Part shown: positions 32,447-39,635 of the stretch, piece by piece
Layout: each line of letters opens with the position of its first letter
Numbering within the stretch: position 1 is the stretch's first letter
DNA from: Candidatus Peregrinibacteria bacterium
GTDB taxonomy: Bacteria > Patescibacteriota > Gracilibacteria > UM-FILTER-43-11
DNA length: 43,841 nt
Assembly (NCBI GenBank): GCA_030618315.1
Contig: JAUXDO010000001.1
Span: forward strand, 1-43,841
Direction: 5' to 3'
Notes under the pieces: generated by a model
The model's database searches: none
Seen by the model: only the letters and a program-made list of their open reading frames with translations
What the model was told of the DNA's origin: nothing
Position numbers and translations under genes: made by a program

Positions 32447-34807
32447 ATGAAAAAACTTTCCTACTCAAATTACAAAGAAGTAAATCAGCGTGGTGGCTCT
32501 AATAAAGCCCGTATTTATTCACTTATTGTAATTACAATTATCTTTTTTTTGATTATTCTTGGAAGACTTTTTCAATTACAGATACTTGAACATAAAAAAT
32601 ATAGTGAAACCGCGAAAAATCAGCATTTTGGCGCAATCGACCTGCCAGCCAGACGTGGTGAAATCCTGGTCAGAGATACGCATTCCGGCGAATTCTCAAA
32701 GCTTGCAACAAACACAACTCTTGATTTACTTTATGTTGACCCACTTGTAGCTGAGGATAAAGCAAATATTGCAAAACAGCTCGCACCTCTTCTTTTTTCA
32801 ACCGATGATTACGAAGCTTGTACAGAGGCGCCTGATGATTGCACATACAACGTAATTGAAGATGAGCCAATAGACAGTTTTATAACCACTGAACCTATAT
32901 GGGATCTTGGGATATCTGAAACCAGCGAGGTCGATATAGCCCCGCTTAGTGGGGATGAAGATGAAGATAATTTTAAAAGTTATTACGAAGTAGCTAAAGA
33001 AGTCGAGGACAATATATTCAATAAAATATCAAAACTTGAAGTCGATTTCGTTATTCTGGAAAGAGATGCTGAAATTGATTTGATGGCAAACATAATCAAT
33101 GAGCGTTTATCCGGCATTTTTGTGGATACAGAACATTTTATGATTTATGGTGACCCGACTCTAATACCTGAAAATCAATTAGGTGTAACATCAAAAGTTT
33201 TGGCTAGTTACCTTGAAGATTCTCCTTCTACACTTGAGAAAAGGCTATCCAGAAGAAAGGTCAGATATGTGTTTCTTAAGAACAGACTCGATCCGGACAT
33301 ATCCAGAAAGATTAAAGAGTTAAATATGAAAGGTGTTGTGTTATTACAGGAGCACTGGAGGTATTATCCCGAAAATGATTTAGCACCGCATATCATTGGC
33401 TTTTTAAATAGAGACACAATTGGTCAATATGGAGCGGAAGGCTTCTTTAATATTGAACTTGAGGGTAAGAAGGGGAAAATATACGCGGAAAGTGACCCGT
33501 TTGGAAGGCAGATCACTGTCGGTGAAAGTAAAATTGTAAATGCGATAAATGGAGATACGATTGTTCTGACTATCGACAGGATCGTACAAAAGAAAGTCGA
33601 AGAGATACTCGCTTATTCGGTTGATTATTTTAAAGCAGACAGCGGACAGGTTATTATTATGAATCCTTATACCGGTGCCATTATCGCCATGGCCAATTTT
33701 CCTTCTTTTAATTCGAATTTATATACAGAAGCGTACACATTACGAAAAGTTGAGCGTGATGAAAAAGTGTATCGAACCATTCCTGTATTTAAAAAAGATG
33801 AGAAAGGAAAATACGTTCCGGCATCGTCTACTGATGTTGATAACTTCTTTCTGGAAGGCTCTGAACGCTTTGATCTGCCTGACGAAGAAAAGATAGATGA
33901 ATTATTTGTTTACGAAAACAAATTCGGACCTGGTGTGTTTAAAAATAAAATTATTTCCGATTTTTATGAGCCAGGTTCTGTATTCAAACCGATTGTGATG
34001 TCCATTGCTATCGACGCAAAAGAAGTTGAGCCACAAACCAAATTTGACGATGATGGCCCACTTCAAATCGATGAGTTTGAAATTAAAAATGCTGATGGTG
34101 AATATCACGGTATAACTACAATGACTGAAGTCCTGGAAAAATCTCTGAATACCGGCATGTCATTTGTTGCACAAAAACTCGGAAAAAGACTTATGTACAA
34201 GTATTTAAAAGATTTTGGTTTCGGTGAATATACAAATATACGACTTGAAGGCGAAACAAAAGGTGCAGTGGACTATTATAAGCACTGGTCTGTTGCTCAA
34301 TTACTTACAACCTCATACGGTCAGGGTATTGTTGTAACACCACTTCAGATGATCACTGCGTGGTCCGTACTTGCGAATGGCGGAAAGCTGATTCAGCCTT
34401 ATGTTGTTGAAAGCATTATTACAGACAATGAAGTAGAACAAACTGAGACAAATGTTATTCACAGGGTAATATCAGAGGAGGCATCGAGTATAATCACATC
34501 TATGCTTATCAGCACCGTACGTCGCGGGCATGGCCGTCCCGCAGATATTCCGGGTTATCTTATAGCCGGTAAAACCGGTACATCACAGATAGCGGGCTCA
34601 AGCGGTAAATATGAGGTTGGTGAAGGTTCTGTAATCACATCCTTTGCCGGATACTTCCCGGCTCTTCAGCCACAATTTGTAATGCTTGTTAAGTTTGACA
34701 GACCGAGGATTGGTGAAAATACATGGGGCTCCACAACAGCCGCACCTACCTTTAAAAAGATAGCTGAATATCTGATTGATTATTATAATATTCAGCCTAG
34801 TTCATAA
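32447..34807 (+). CDS. Class B penicillin-binding protein (FtsI/PBP2-like transpeptidase)
   Basis: 786 residues from ATG 32447; a GTG 11 codons upstream is less likely. A membrane helix (about residues 25-45, LIVITIIFFLIILGRLFQLQ) precedes the dimerisation domain (ARRGEILVRD). The transpeptidase domain has all three motifs: SVFK with Ser511, SLN (566-568) and KTGT (709-712). It cross-links peptidoglycan during division or elongation. It is longer than typical FtsI because of an acidic insertion (about residues 110-200, rich in Asp/Glu). Part of that insertion is encoded by a CCCCGCTTAGTGGGG palindrome (32940-32954, read as APLSG). FtsI and MrdA cannot be separated with certainty. Confidence 0.93.
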   Translation: MKKLSYSNYKEVNQRGGSNKARIYSLIVITIIFFLIILGRLFQLQILEHKKYSETAKNQHFGAIDLPARRGEILVRDTHSGEFSKLATNTTLDLLYVDPLVAEDKANIAKQLAPLLFSTDDYEACTEAPDDCTYNVIEDEPIDSFITTEPIWDLGISETSEVDIAPLSGDEDEDNFKSYYEVAKEVEDNIFNKISKLEVDFVILERDAEIDLMANIINERLSGIFVDTEHFMIYGDPTLIPENQLGVTSKVLASYLEDSPSTLEKRLSRRKVRYVFLKNRLDPDISRKIKELNMKGVVLLQEHWRYYPENDLAPHIIGFLNRDTIGQYGAEGFFNIELEGKKGKIYAESDPFGRQITVGESKIVNAINGDTIVLTIDRIVQKKVEEILAYSVDYFKADSGQVIIMNPYTGAIIAMANFPSFNSNLYTEAYTLRKVERDEKVYRTIPVFKKDEKGKYVPASSTDVDNFFLEGSERFDLPDEEKIDELFVYENKFGPGVFKNKIISDFYEPGSVFKPIVMSIAIDAKEVEPQTKFDDDGPLQIDEFEIKNADGEYHGITTMTEVLEKSLNTGMSFVAQKLGKRLMYKYLKDFGFGEYTNIRLEGETKGAVDYYKHWSVAQLLTTSYGQGIVVTPLQMITAWSVLANGGKLIQPYVVESIITDNEVEQTETNVIHRVISEEASSIITSMLISTVRRGHGRPADIPGYLIAGKTGTSQIAGSSGKYEVGEGSVITSFAGYFPALQPQFVMLVKFDRPRIGENTWGSTTAAPTFKKIAEYLIDYYNIQPSS

Positions 34808-34879
34808 ATATCGTCATCGTTTGCGTTTGCGAAAGGCGTATCGGCTTTTGGTATCGTCTTCGTTTTGGCTGACAGTAGT

Positions 34880-35317
34880 TCAGACAAGTTCCGCACATTC
34901 AGCCCCACATCGCTTTAAAGCTACTATTAGAAGCATTCTGCAATAGGCTGTTTTCCTTATCCAATCCTCACGCTTTGAACTAATGATATTTCCTATAAGT
35001 CTTTCATCGTTCATATCATCAACAAATTCAAGACCGATTTCATAAGCCTTTTTTGAAAATTTATCTTTTGATGCCAAATCAACTTCTTTCAAATTGTCTC
35101 TTAACGCCATTATGACATATTCAACATCACGCATTTTAGGATTTAATCCTTCATTTTTAGCTTGTCGCAGATATTTTGCGTTATCCTCTGTTTGTATCTC
35201 TATAAAACCCGCGATTTCACGCTCATCCAAAGGTCTTGTTTCACAATCTTCCCCTGCTTTCACAGGATTATCTGTAATTTCTTTGCCGGATGTAATATTA
35301 AATATTCGTCCCATCAT
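34880..35317 (-). CDS. Soluble protein of unknown function
   Basis: 145 residues (ATG at 35317, with an adjacent second ATG). Acidic N-terminal half (PVKAGEDCETRPLDEREIAGF), then helices rich in Lys/Asp and a C-terminus with three Cys (CRMLLIVALKRCGAECAELV). No family recognised. It stands alone, convergent with the PBP gene. Confidence 0.6.
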   Translation of the reverse strand: MMGRIFNITSGKEITDNPVKAGEDCETRPLDEREIAGFIEIQTEDNAKYLRQAKNEGLNPKMRDVEYVIMALRDNLKEVDLASKDKFSKKAYEIGLEFVDDMNDERLIGNIISSKREDWIRKTAYCRMLLIVALKRCGAECAELV

Positions 35318-35384
35318 ATTCGGGTATCTTAAGGTAGCGATTATATCCTAGAGATTGGCAAAGTCAATTAAAATGAAAAAGACC

Positions 35385-35413
35385 TTGAACTCTGACTGAA
35401 AACTATCTAGAAT
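35385..35413 (+). promoter_or_regulatory. Promoter for the tRNA-Gly locus
   Basis: TTGAAC (35385-35390), 17 bases and TAGAAT (35408-35413). A start near 35420 would place deformed copy A, the genuine tRNA and its terminator on one transcript. Confidence 0.6.
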
Positions 35414-35431
35414 AATTTAGCAAATTGACAA

Positions 35432-35486
35432 GCGGGTATCGTATAATGGCTATTACCTCCCGCTTAGCGGGATGATAGGGGTTCGA
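35432..35486 (+). pseudogene. tRNA-Gly copy A: 5' part intact, anticodon arm replaced by a palindrome, 3' end lost
   Basis: 35432-35457 equals the first 26 bases of the genuine tRNA. 35458-35472 is the palindrome TCCCGCTTAGCGGGA, exactly where the 17-base anticodon arm should be. 35473-35486 (TGATAGGGGTTCGA) resumes tRNA sequence up to the T loop, and the rest diverges. It has no anticodon and no 3' acceptor strand, so it cannot be an ordinary tRNA. Confidence 0.85.
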
Positions 35487-35504
35487 AATCATAGGAAAAA
35501 ATAT

Positions 35505-35579
35505 GCGGGTATCGTATAATGGCTATTACCACGGCCTTCCAAGCCGTTGATAGGGGTTCGATCCCCCTTACCCGCTCCA
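35505..35579 (+). tRNA. tRNA-Gly (anticodon TCC)
   Basis: 75 bases including an encoded CCA. The acceptor stem GCGGGTA/TACCCGC is perfect. The anticodon arm ACGGC-CTTCCAA-GCCGT gives anticodon TCC, which reads GGA and GGG. The T arm is AGGGG-TTCGATC-CCCCT, with the TTCGA motif. The D arm contains ATGGCTAT. It is the only intact tRNA seen in the window and is flanked by two deformed copies. Confidence 0.97.
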
Positions 35580-35586
35580 AAAAATT

Positions 35587-35612
35587 CTTCACTATGTTAA
35601 GTGGAGTTTTTT
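35587..35612 (+). terminator. Terminator after tRNA-Gly
   Basis: CTTCACT (35587-35593), loop ATGTTA, AGTGGAG (35600-35606) and six T. Begins 8 bases after the tRNA CCA. Confidence 0.75.
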
Positions 35613-35617
35613 GTTAG

Positions 35618-35675
35618 TGGCTATTACCTCCCGCTAAGCGGGATGATAGGGGTTCGATCCCCCTTACCCGCTCCA
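35618..35675 (+). pseudogene. tRNA-Gly copy B: 5' end lost, anticodon arm replaced by a palindrome, 3' end and CCA intact
   Basis: 35618-35628 matches TGGCTATTACC of the D arm. 35629-35643 is TCCCGCTAAGCGGGA in place of the anticodon arm. 35644-35675 is identical to the genuine tRNA from TGATAGGGG through the CCA. The 5' acceptor strand is missing. It lies downstream of the tRNA terminator. Copies A and B are thus complementary halves of the same deformed design. Confidence 0.85.
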
Positions 35676-35771
35676 ATAGCAATCTGAATAACGAATTGAG
35701 AACAAATGATTGTTTGTTTTTGGCTTATTTCTGATTTACTATTTCTTAAATAAAAAAATATTTAAAAAACC

Positions 35772-35800
35772 ATCTCCACCAGAGGTGGAGATTGTCTTTT
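35772..35800 (+). terminator. Strong hairpin terminator
   Basis: ATCTCCACC (35772-35780), loop AGA, GGTGGAGAT (35784-35792) and then TGTCTTTT. It closes the tRNA region and lies 20 bp from the stop of the convergent zinc-ribbon gene. The rest of 35676-35819 shows nothing else. Confidence 0.75.
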
Positions 35801-35819
35801 AATCGATAAAGAAAGTAGG

Positions 35820-35969
35820 CTATTTCTTCTTTGAAGGAAGAATCCTGTACATTCCGCATCCGCATGTACCACATTTACCTTTCATAGCAGGTCGGCCATT
35901 CTTCATTTTTACTTCTTTAGCGTCTTCAATTTCACGCTTTTTCTTACATTTTACACAATATCCTTGCAT
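35820..35969 (-). CDS. Small zinc-ribbon protein (DUF5679-like)
   Basis: About 49 residues from the internal ATG at 35969 (MQGYCVKCKKKREIEDAKEV); the longer frame up to 36029 adds a hydrophobic stretch that does not fit the family. CVKC and CGTCGC supply the four zinc ligands, and MKNGRPAMKGKCGTC is typical of the DUF5679 family, common in Patescibacteria and Chloroflexi. Function unknown; a nucleic-acid role is often assumed for such ribbons. Confidence 0.8.
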   Translation of the reverse strand: MQGYCVKCKKKREIEDAKEVKMKNGRPAMKGKCGTCGCGMYRILPSKKK

Positions 35970-36158
35970 ATTTGTTTGTATTATAAAATAAACTGTATGA
36001 AGTATAGCACATAGGATGTATTTAACCATAGCTAAATTTATTTTTTATTAGTATAAAATATTACTAGCTATCGCTCAATTTAAAATTTGTAATTTAAAAT
36101 TTAAAATTTGTAATTATAATGTTAGTCTGTTTCAGCTTACTTCATAAAATAAAATCCA

Positions 36159-36566
36159 ATGACCGCTGTTAAACCAAATCAAATTGAGAATAAACTTGTT
36201 GAGCTTATGGGGCTTAAAGACAAGCTTTTGGACTCAAAAGAAATGTTAAAATCATTTAAAATAAAGTCGGATAGGCTTAAGGATTTACAGACTGCCTACA
36301 AGGATCTTAGAGATCAGATTTCTGAAGAAAAGGATAAAATTGAGAATGAATTTTACGAGGATAAAGATTATGAAAAAGCAAAAAATGATGACTTAACTTA
36401 TAAGAATCAAATAAAGGAAAAAAGTTCAGAGCTTCGTGAGATCATGAAAGAGGTTGATATTGATAAACAACTTGCGACTTATGATTACAACATCAAAGGT
36501 GAAAAACTTAAGATGCAGGTCGAAAGAGTTGTGAAGGTTTATATTAATGGGAGAGAGGAGAAGTAA
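36159..36566 (+). CDS. Coiled-coil protein of unknown function
   Basis: 135 residues, very rich in Lys, Glu and Asp. Residues 15-100 form a nearly unbroken heptad pattern (LKDLQTAYKDLRDQISEEKDKIENEF), followed by a short C-terminal strand-like MQVERVVKVYING. No signal peptide or membrane helix. No family recognised. It stands alone, flanked downstream by repeat copy 3. Confidence 0.65.
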   Translation: MTAVKPNQIENKLVELMGLKDKLLDSKEMLKSFKIKSDRLKDLQTAYKDLRDQISEEKDKIENEFYEDKDYEKAKNDDLTYKNQIKEKSSELREIMKEVDIDKQLATYDYNIKGEKLKMQVERVVKVYINGREEK

Positions 36567-36705
36567 TTCAGATTTCGGATTTCTGATTTGTGAATCGATT
36601 TGAGATTTTTCATTTCGTATTTTTCGTATAATTAATACTGCTCACAAAATGCAACATCTAGAATAAAAAATATGAATCTGAAATCAGAAATCTGAAATCT
36701 GAATT
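36567..36705. repeat. Long inverted repeat, family 'TTTCAGATTTCGG', copy 3
   Basis: TTCAGATTTCGGATTTCTGA at the left and AATCAGAAATCTGAAATCTG at the right are inverted ends. The interior has GATTTGTGAATCG, also seen in copy 1. It starts at the base after the coiled-coil gene stop and ends 5 bp before the K+ channel stop. Confidence 0.75.
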
Positions 36706-36710
36706 GTACT

Positions 36711-37328
36711 CTATTTAGCTCGAAAGTGAATGGAAACAACTCCGTTTATTACGATTACGACTGTATAGAAAGTTAGAACCAGTTGCGCAATTACAAGGCC
36801 TTTTGCACCTGCAGAAAGTGGGATTATATCGCCATAACCTACTGTTAAAAGTGTAACGACGCTGAAGTACAGACTATCCAGAATTGATAGTGCTCTGGAG
36901 AAAGATGCCGGCTCCCAGAAGCTTATCAATCTATACCAAATTGCGAATACGAGTACTACCTGAATAATATTAAAACTAAACATCAGTATCAGCCACTGAC
37001 CTCTTCTTCCTGGTGTTTTAAAATCAGTAAAGATCCGTCCTTTGTTTAATATGAAATTTCGTGAATAGACTATTAAAAACTCAATAACCCGCTGAATTAA
37101 TAAAATTGAGATTACTAATGCCAGCCAATAAGGAAATAGATGTACTGTAAATAATAATACCGCACAAATTGCTGTAATAATAACCATCATCACTTCCAGC
37201 TTGCTGAAAATATGCTCCTGCGATCTGAATATCCAGTTAGACAGTGTAAACCATCTATTACCGAATTCAACAGCTCTGCTGAAATGATCAACAATTACGC
37301 CTCTTTTTGGTTCATTTAGATGTTCCAT
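36711..37328 (-). CDS. Two-pore-helix K+ channel (Ion_trans_2)
   Basis: 205 residues with about four membrane segments: two helices near 50-90, one near 115-135, and the pore unit. The selectivity filter is TVGYGD in SVVTLLTVGYGDIIPL, the canonical K+ channel signature, followed by the last helix (LVIAQLVLTFYTVVIVINGVV). There is no RCK or other gating domain after the pore, so it may be ungated or depend on its N-terminal helices. It would form a tetramer that sets membrane potential. Confidence 0.93.
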   Translation of the reverse strand: MEHLNEPKRGVIVDHFSRAVEFGNRWFTLSNWIFRSQEHIFSKLEVMMVIITAICAVLLFTVHLFPYWLALVISILLIQRVIEFLIVYSRNFILNKGRIFTDFKTPGRRGQWLILMFSFNIIQVVLVFAIWYRLISFWEPASFSRALSILDSLYFSVVTLLTVGYGDIIPLSAGAKGLVIAQLVLTFYTVVIVINGVVSIHFRAK

Positions 37329-37430
37329 ATTTTTTTTTGTTTATTTATAATTTATATCTTGATTATATCACGTAATATTTTATGTACCCAAAAAAATACT
37401 AGTATGTAATTTATCTATCCTCAATATCTC

Positions 37431-37988
37431 CTAGTTCCACCTATTTCTTTCATGAGTTCTATCTATTCCTCTTTGAGCCCTTTTTTTCCTCCTATTTATA
37501 CCACCTCTCTCCCTTCTTCCAATAAATACCGAATTGCTTAGCGGACTGTCAGACAATTCGATAAGAATACTACTGTCATTCACTCTGGGTTCCTCAGTAT
37601 CTGACAACGTACGTTCCTCAAGTTCACAAAGTATTTTTTCAACAAACCTTCTGATTTTTTCAGGTGCAATCATATGTAGACCCTTTGCATCGACTAGGAC
37701 TGTTGACCTTTTTTTAATCTCATTTATATCGTCTCTTATCTCAGTCAATAATACTCTGATTTTCGGGAATTTTTTTGATCTTTTTGGATGGACATCCCAA
37801 TATATACAGCATCCTCTTGCTACATCATCGGCCTGATTTAGAAATCCAATCGGTTTTTTAGCTCTTAATAATTCATACATCGAATCTCTTAATCTTTTTA
37901 TTTCTATATTTTTTAGGTTAGGTAAACAATCAACTAAATAGGCTAGTAGGTCGTCAAATTTCCTCTCAATATTAATAACTTCTTCCAT
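37431..37988 (-). CDS. Protein of unknown function
   Basis: About 185 residues from ATG 37988 (MEEVINIERKFDDLLAYLVD); the frame is open to 38036 but the extra residues derive from the palindromic spacer. The middle is helical with FLNQADDVARGCCIYWDVHPKRSKKFPKIRVLLTEI, and the tail is very basic (RRERGGINRRKKRAQRGIDR), which suggests nucleic-acid or membrane contact. No family recognised. It diverges from an MFS remnant across a perfect inverted repeat. Confidence 0.6.
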   Translation of the reverse strand: MEEVINIERKFDDLLAYLVDCLPNLKNIEIKRLRDSMYELLRAKKPIGFLNQADDVARGCCIYWDVHPKRSKKFPKIRVLLTEIRDDINEIKKRSTVLVDAKGLHMIAPEKIRRFVEKILCELEERTLSDTEEPRVNDSSILIELSDSPLSNSVFIGRRERGGINRRKKRAQRGIDRTHERNRWN

Positions 37989-38025
37989 ACTTGTTTTAAA
38001 TGTAAAAAATAATTGGTAAGCAAAA

Positions 38026-38061
38026 TACCATATCACTTGATATATGTCAAGTGATATGGTA
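38026..38061. promoter_or_regulatory. Perfect 15-bp inverted repeat between divergent genes
   Basis: TACCATATCACTTGA (38026-38040), a 6-base centre TATATG and TCAAGTGATATGGTA (38047-38061). It lies about 40 bp upstream of the unknown gene on the minus strand and at the start of the MFS remnant on the plus strand. It could be an operator or another intergenic palindrome; no second copy is seen in the window. Confidence 0.55.
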
Positions 38062-38363
38062 CAATTGCGAGATAAAACAATTTTTATTCAACAAAGCACT
38101 TAGGGCACTTTTAATAACAAACGGCATGATTTTGATTGCCACAGCTATGCTTGGATCAATATATGCATTATTTGTTGAGAAGATCGGCGGTGATTCGCTC
38201 GACGCAAGTATTGCCGGTGCTATATTTGCCTTAACTGCCGGTTTTGTAACGAGGGCTAATCGTTACAAGATTTGGATTCGACGCGATCTTTATTATCATG
38301 GCCGCACTTAGTTATATAAGTGCTTCTTATCTTCTTTTACTATCACCAAAAAAAGTACTTTAA
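38051..38363 (+). pseudogene. Collapsed MFS transporter (N- and C-terminal ends only)
   Basis: The first frame reads NKALRALLITNGMILIATAM and continues GSIYALFVEKIGG and IAGAIFALTAGFVTR, the first two helices of a major-facilitator transporter. It then runs into unrelated residues and stops at 38309-38311. In a second frame from about 38235, GLIVTRFGFDAIFIIMAALS followed by SASYLLLLSPKKVL ends at TAA 38361-38363, which looks like the last MFS helix. About 300 codons between are missing and the frames differ, so this is an internal deletion that killed the gene. Confidence 0.72.
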
Positions 38364-38422
38364 ATTGACTTTTATATAAAATATTGGAATAATGATGTCT
38401 AATATTTTTTTAATGCCCCTCC

Positions 38423-38698
38423 GTGTTTTTTAATTCATCCTCAAAATCCTCTATTGATGAACTTATTTGGTATTACAAACAAAATGAAACTATTTTTCAG
38501 GATACAATAAATTGCTGTTCACACAATGAATTAAAAAATCTTAGATGTGCAATTGCTAAACAGATTAGACGTTTGTCAGCTTCCATAAAAAAAGGGCTGA
38601 AATCAAAAGATTGCGTTGATCAATATACACAGCTTACAACACTAAAAAAAATCAGAGCTAAGATAAAAATCAGACTAGATATGGAATCAAGTGATTGA
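38423..38698 (+). CDS. Small helical protein of unknown function
   Basis: 91 residues from a GTG start with no visible Shine-Dalgarno. Mostly helical and Lys-rich, with two Cys near the middle (NCCSHNELKNLRCAIAKQIRR). No family recognised. It precedes another unknown gene by 40 bp on the same strand. Confidence 0.5.
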   Translation: MFFNSSSKSSIDELIWYYKQNETIFQDTINCCSHNELKNLRCAIAKQIRRLSASIKKGLKSKDCVDQYTQLTTLKKIRAKIKIRLDMESSD

Positions 38699-38738
38699 TA
38701 ATAATCAATAATATTTAATAATTTATTACTTTACTTTT

Positions 38739-39629
38739 ATGACTGAAGTTAACCCGATTTTAGAAGCATCAAAACGACTGATTAATTCTGCCAATGCAGG
38801 TAACGATATTTCTGATATATTAAAATACCTTTCACGCGAAAATCTTGAAGATGTCTTAATTCATCTTAAGTCACATCGGGTTATTTTTGCTGATTTGTTT
38901 AAATCTCCCAAGAAGGCCGATAAAATTGTACATAGTGTAATAATCAAAATTCAGGAGGCTATTAAAACTAGTGAGCCATCTCCTTCAAAACCAGTACGTC
39001 AAACTGTGACTAATAAAACATCTCACTCTCAGGATAACCTTCCTAAATCACTTCCGTCCAGATTGTCGCCAGATAGAATTGTTGATCTGCTAGCGGAAAA
39101 ACTTACTACGCGTAAAGAAATCCTTGACCCCCGGCACGTCAAAGAAATAATTAAGGAGGTCCGTCAGAATACTAATACTAAAAACACACGCACTACTTTA
39201 GATAGCTCCAGTAACTCTCGTGATTTAAAACCAAATGAATTTATGACTTTTGGGGGAGACTTAATTGTCCACGGAATAAGAACTGATAAATTACCTGTCT
39301 CATTTAAAGGAAAAACCACTGATTCACCTATTAAAGCCAAAGAAAAAACCCTAGAAATACCGTCTAAAATGACTGAAGCAGATGAAATTGTAGGTTTTCT
39401 GATAGAGAGAGTGGTTGATACCGAGGAATCTGCTATAAGATCTGCGCTAAATAAGCTTAAGAATAAACTTTTAAACGAAGTTGTTGAAGATGCTTTTAAT
39501 CATCCGGATACATCGCTTGAAATAAAATCTGTTATGCATATTGTTCAGGGCGTACGAGCGTCAAGAAAAGTAAAGCCTGACGATTCGTCTTCTACAATAC
39601 CTGCATTTACCAATAATATATTAGATTAG
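38739..39629 (+). CDS. Protein of unknown function
   Basis: 296 residues, soluble. An N-terminal helical part (about 1-80) is followed by a Ser/Thr/Pro-rich linker (SEPSPSKPVRQTVTNKTSHS), a middle helical part, and a C-terminal helical part (EADEIVGFLIERVVDTEESA). The phrases RIVDLLAEKL and EIVGFLIERV, each followed by a charged segment, may be an internal repeat. No known motif. Convergent with the double-ligase gene, 6 bp apart. Confidence 0.6.
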   Translation: MTEVNPILEASKRLINSANAGNDISDILKYLSRENLEDVLIHLKSHRVIFADLFKSPKKADKIVHSVIIKIQEAIKTSEPSPSKPVRQTVTNKTSHSQDNLPKSLPSRLSPDRIVDLLAEKLTTRKEILDPRHVKEIIKEVRQNTNTKNTRTTLDSSSNSRDLKPNEFMTFGGDLIVHGIRTDKLPVSFKGKTTDSPIKAKEKTLEIPSKMTEADEIVGFLIERVVDTEESAIRSALNKLKNKLLNEVVEDAFNHPDTSLEIKSVMHIVQGVRASRKVKPDDSSSTIPAFTNNILD

Positions 39630-39635
39630 AAAGCA

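Noticed and set aside
35425..35447. TTGACA and TATAAT at the edge of tRNA copy A as a promoter
   Set aside because: The spacer is only 11 bases and TATAAT is part of the tRNA D arm; the pair at 35385/35408 with a 17-base spacer is better.
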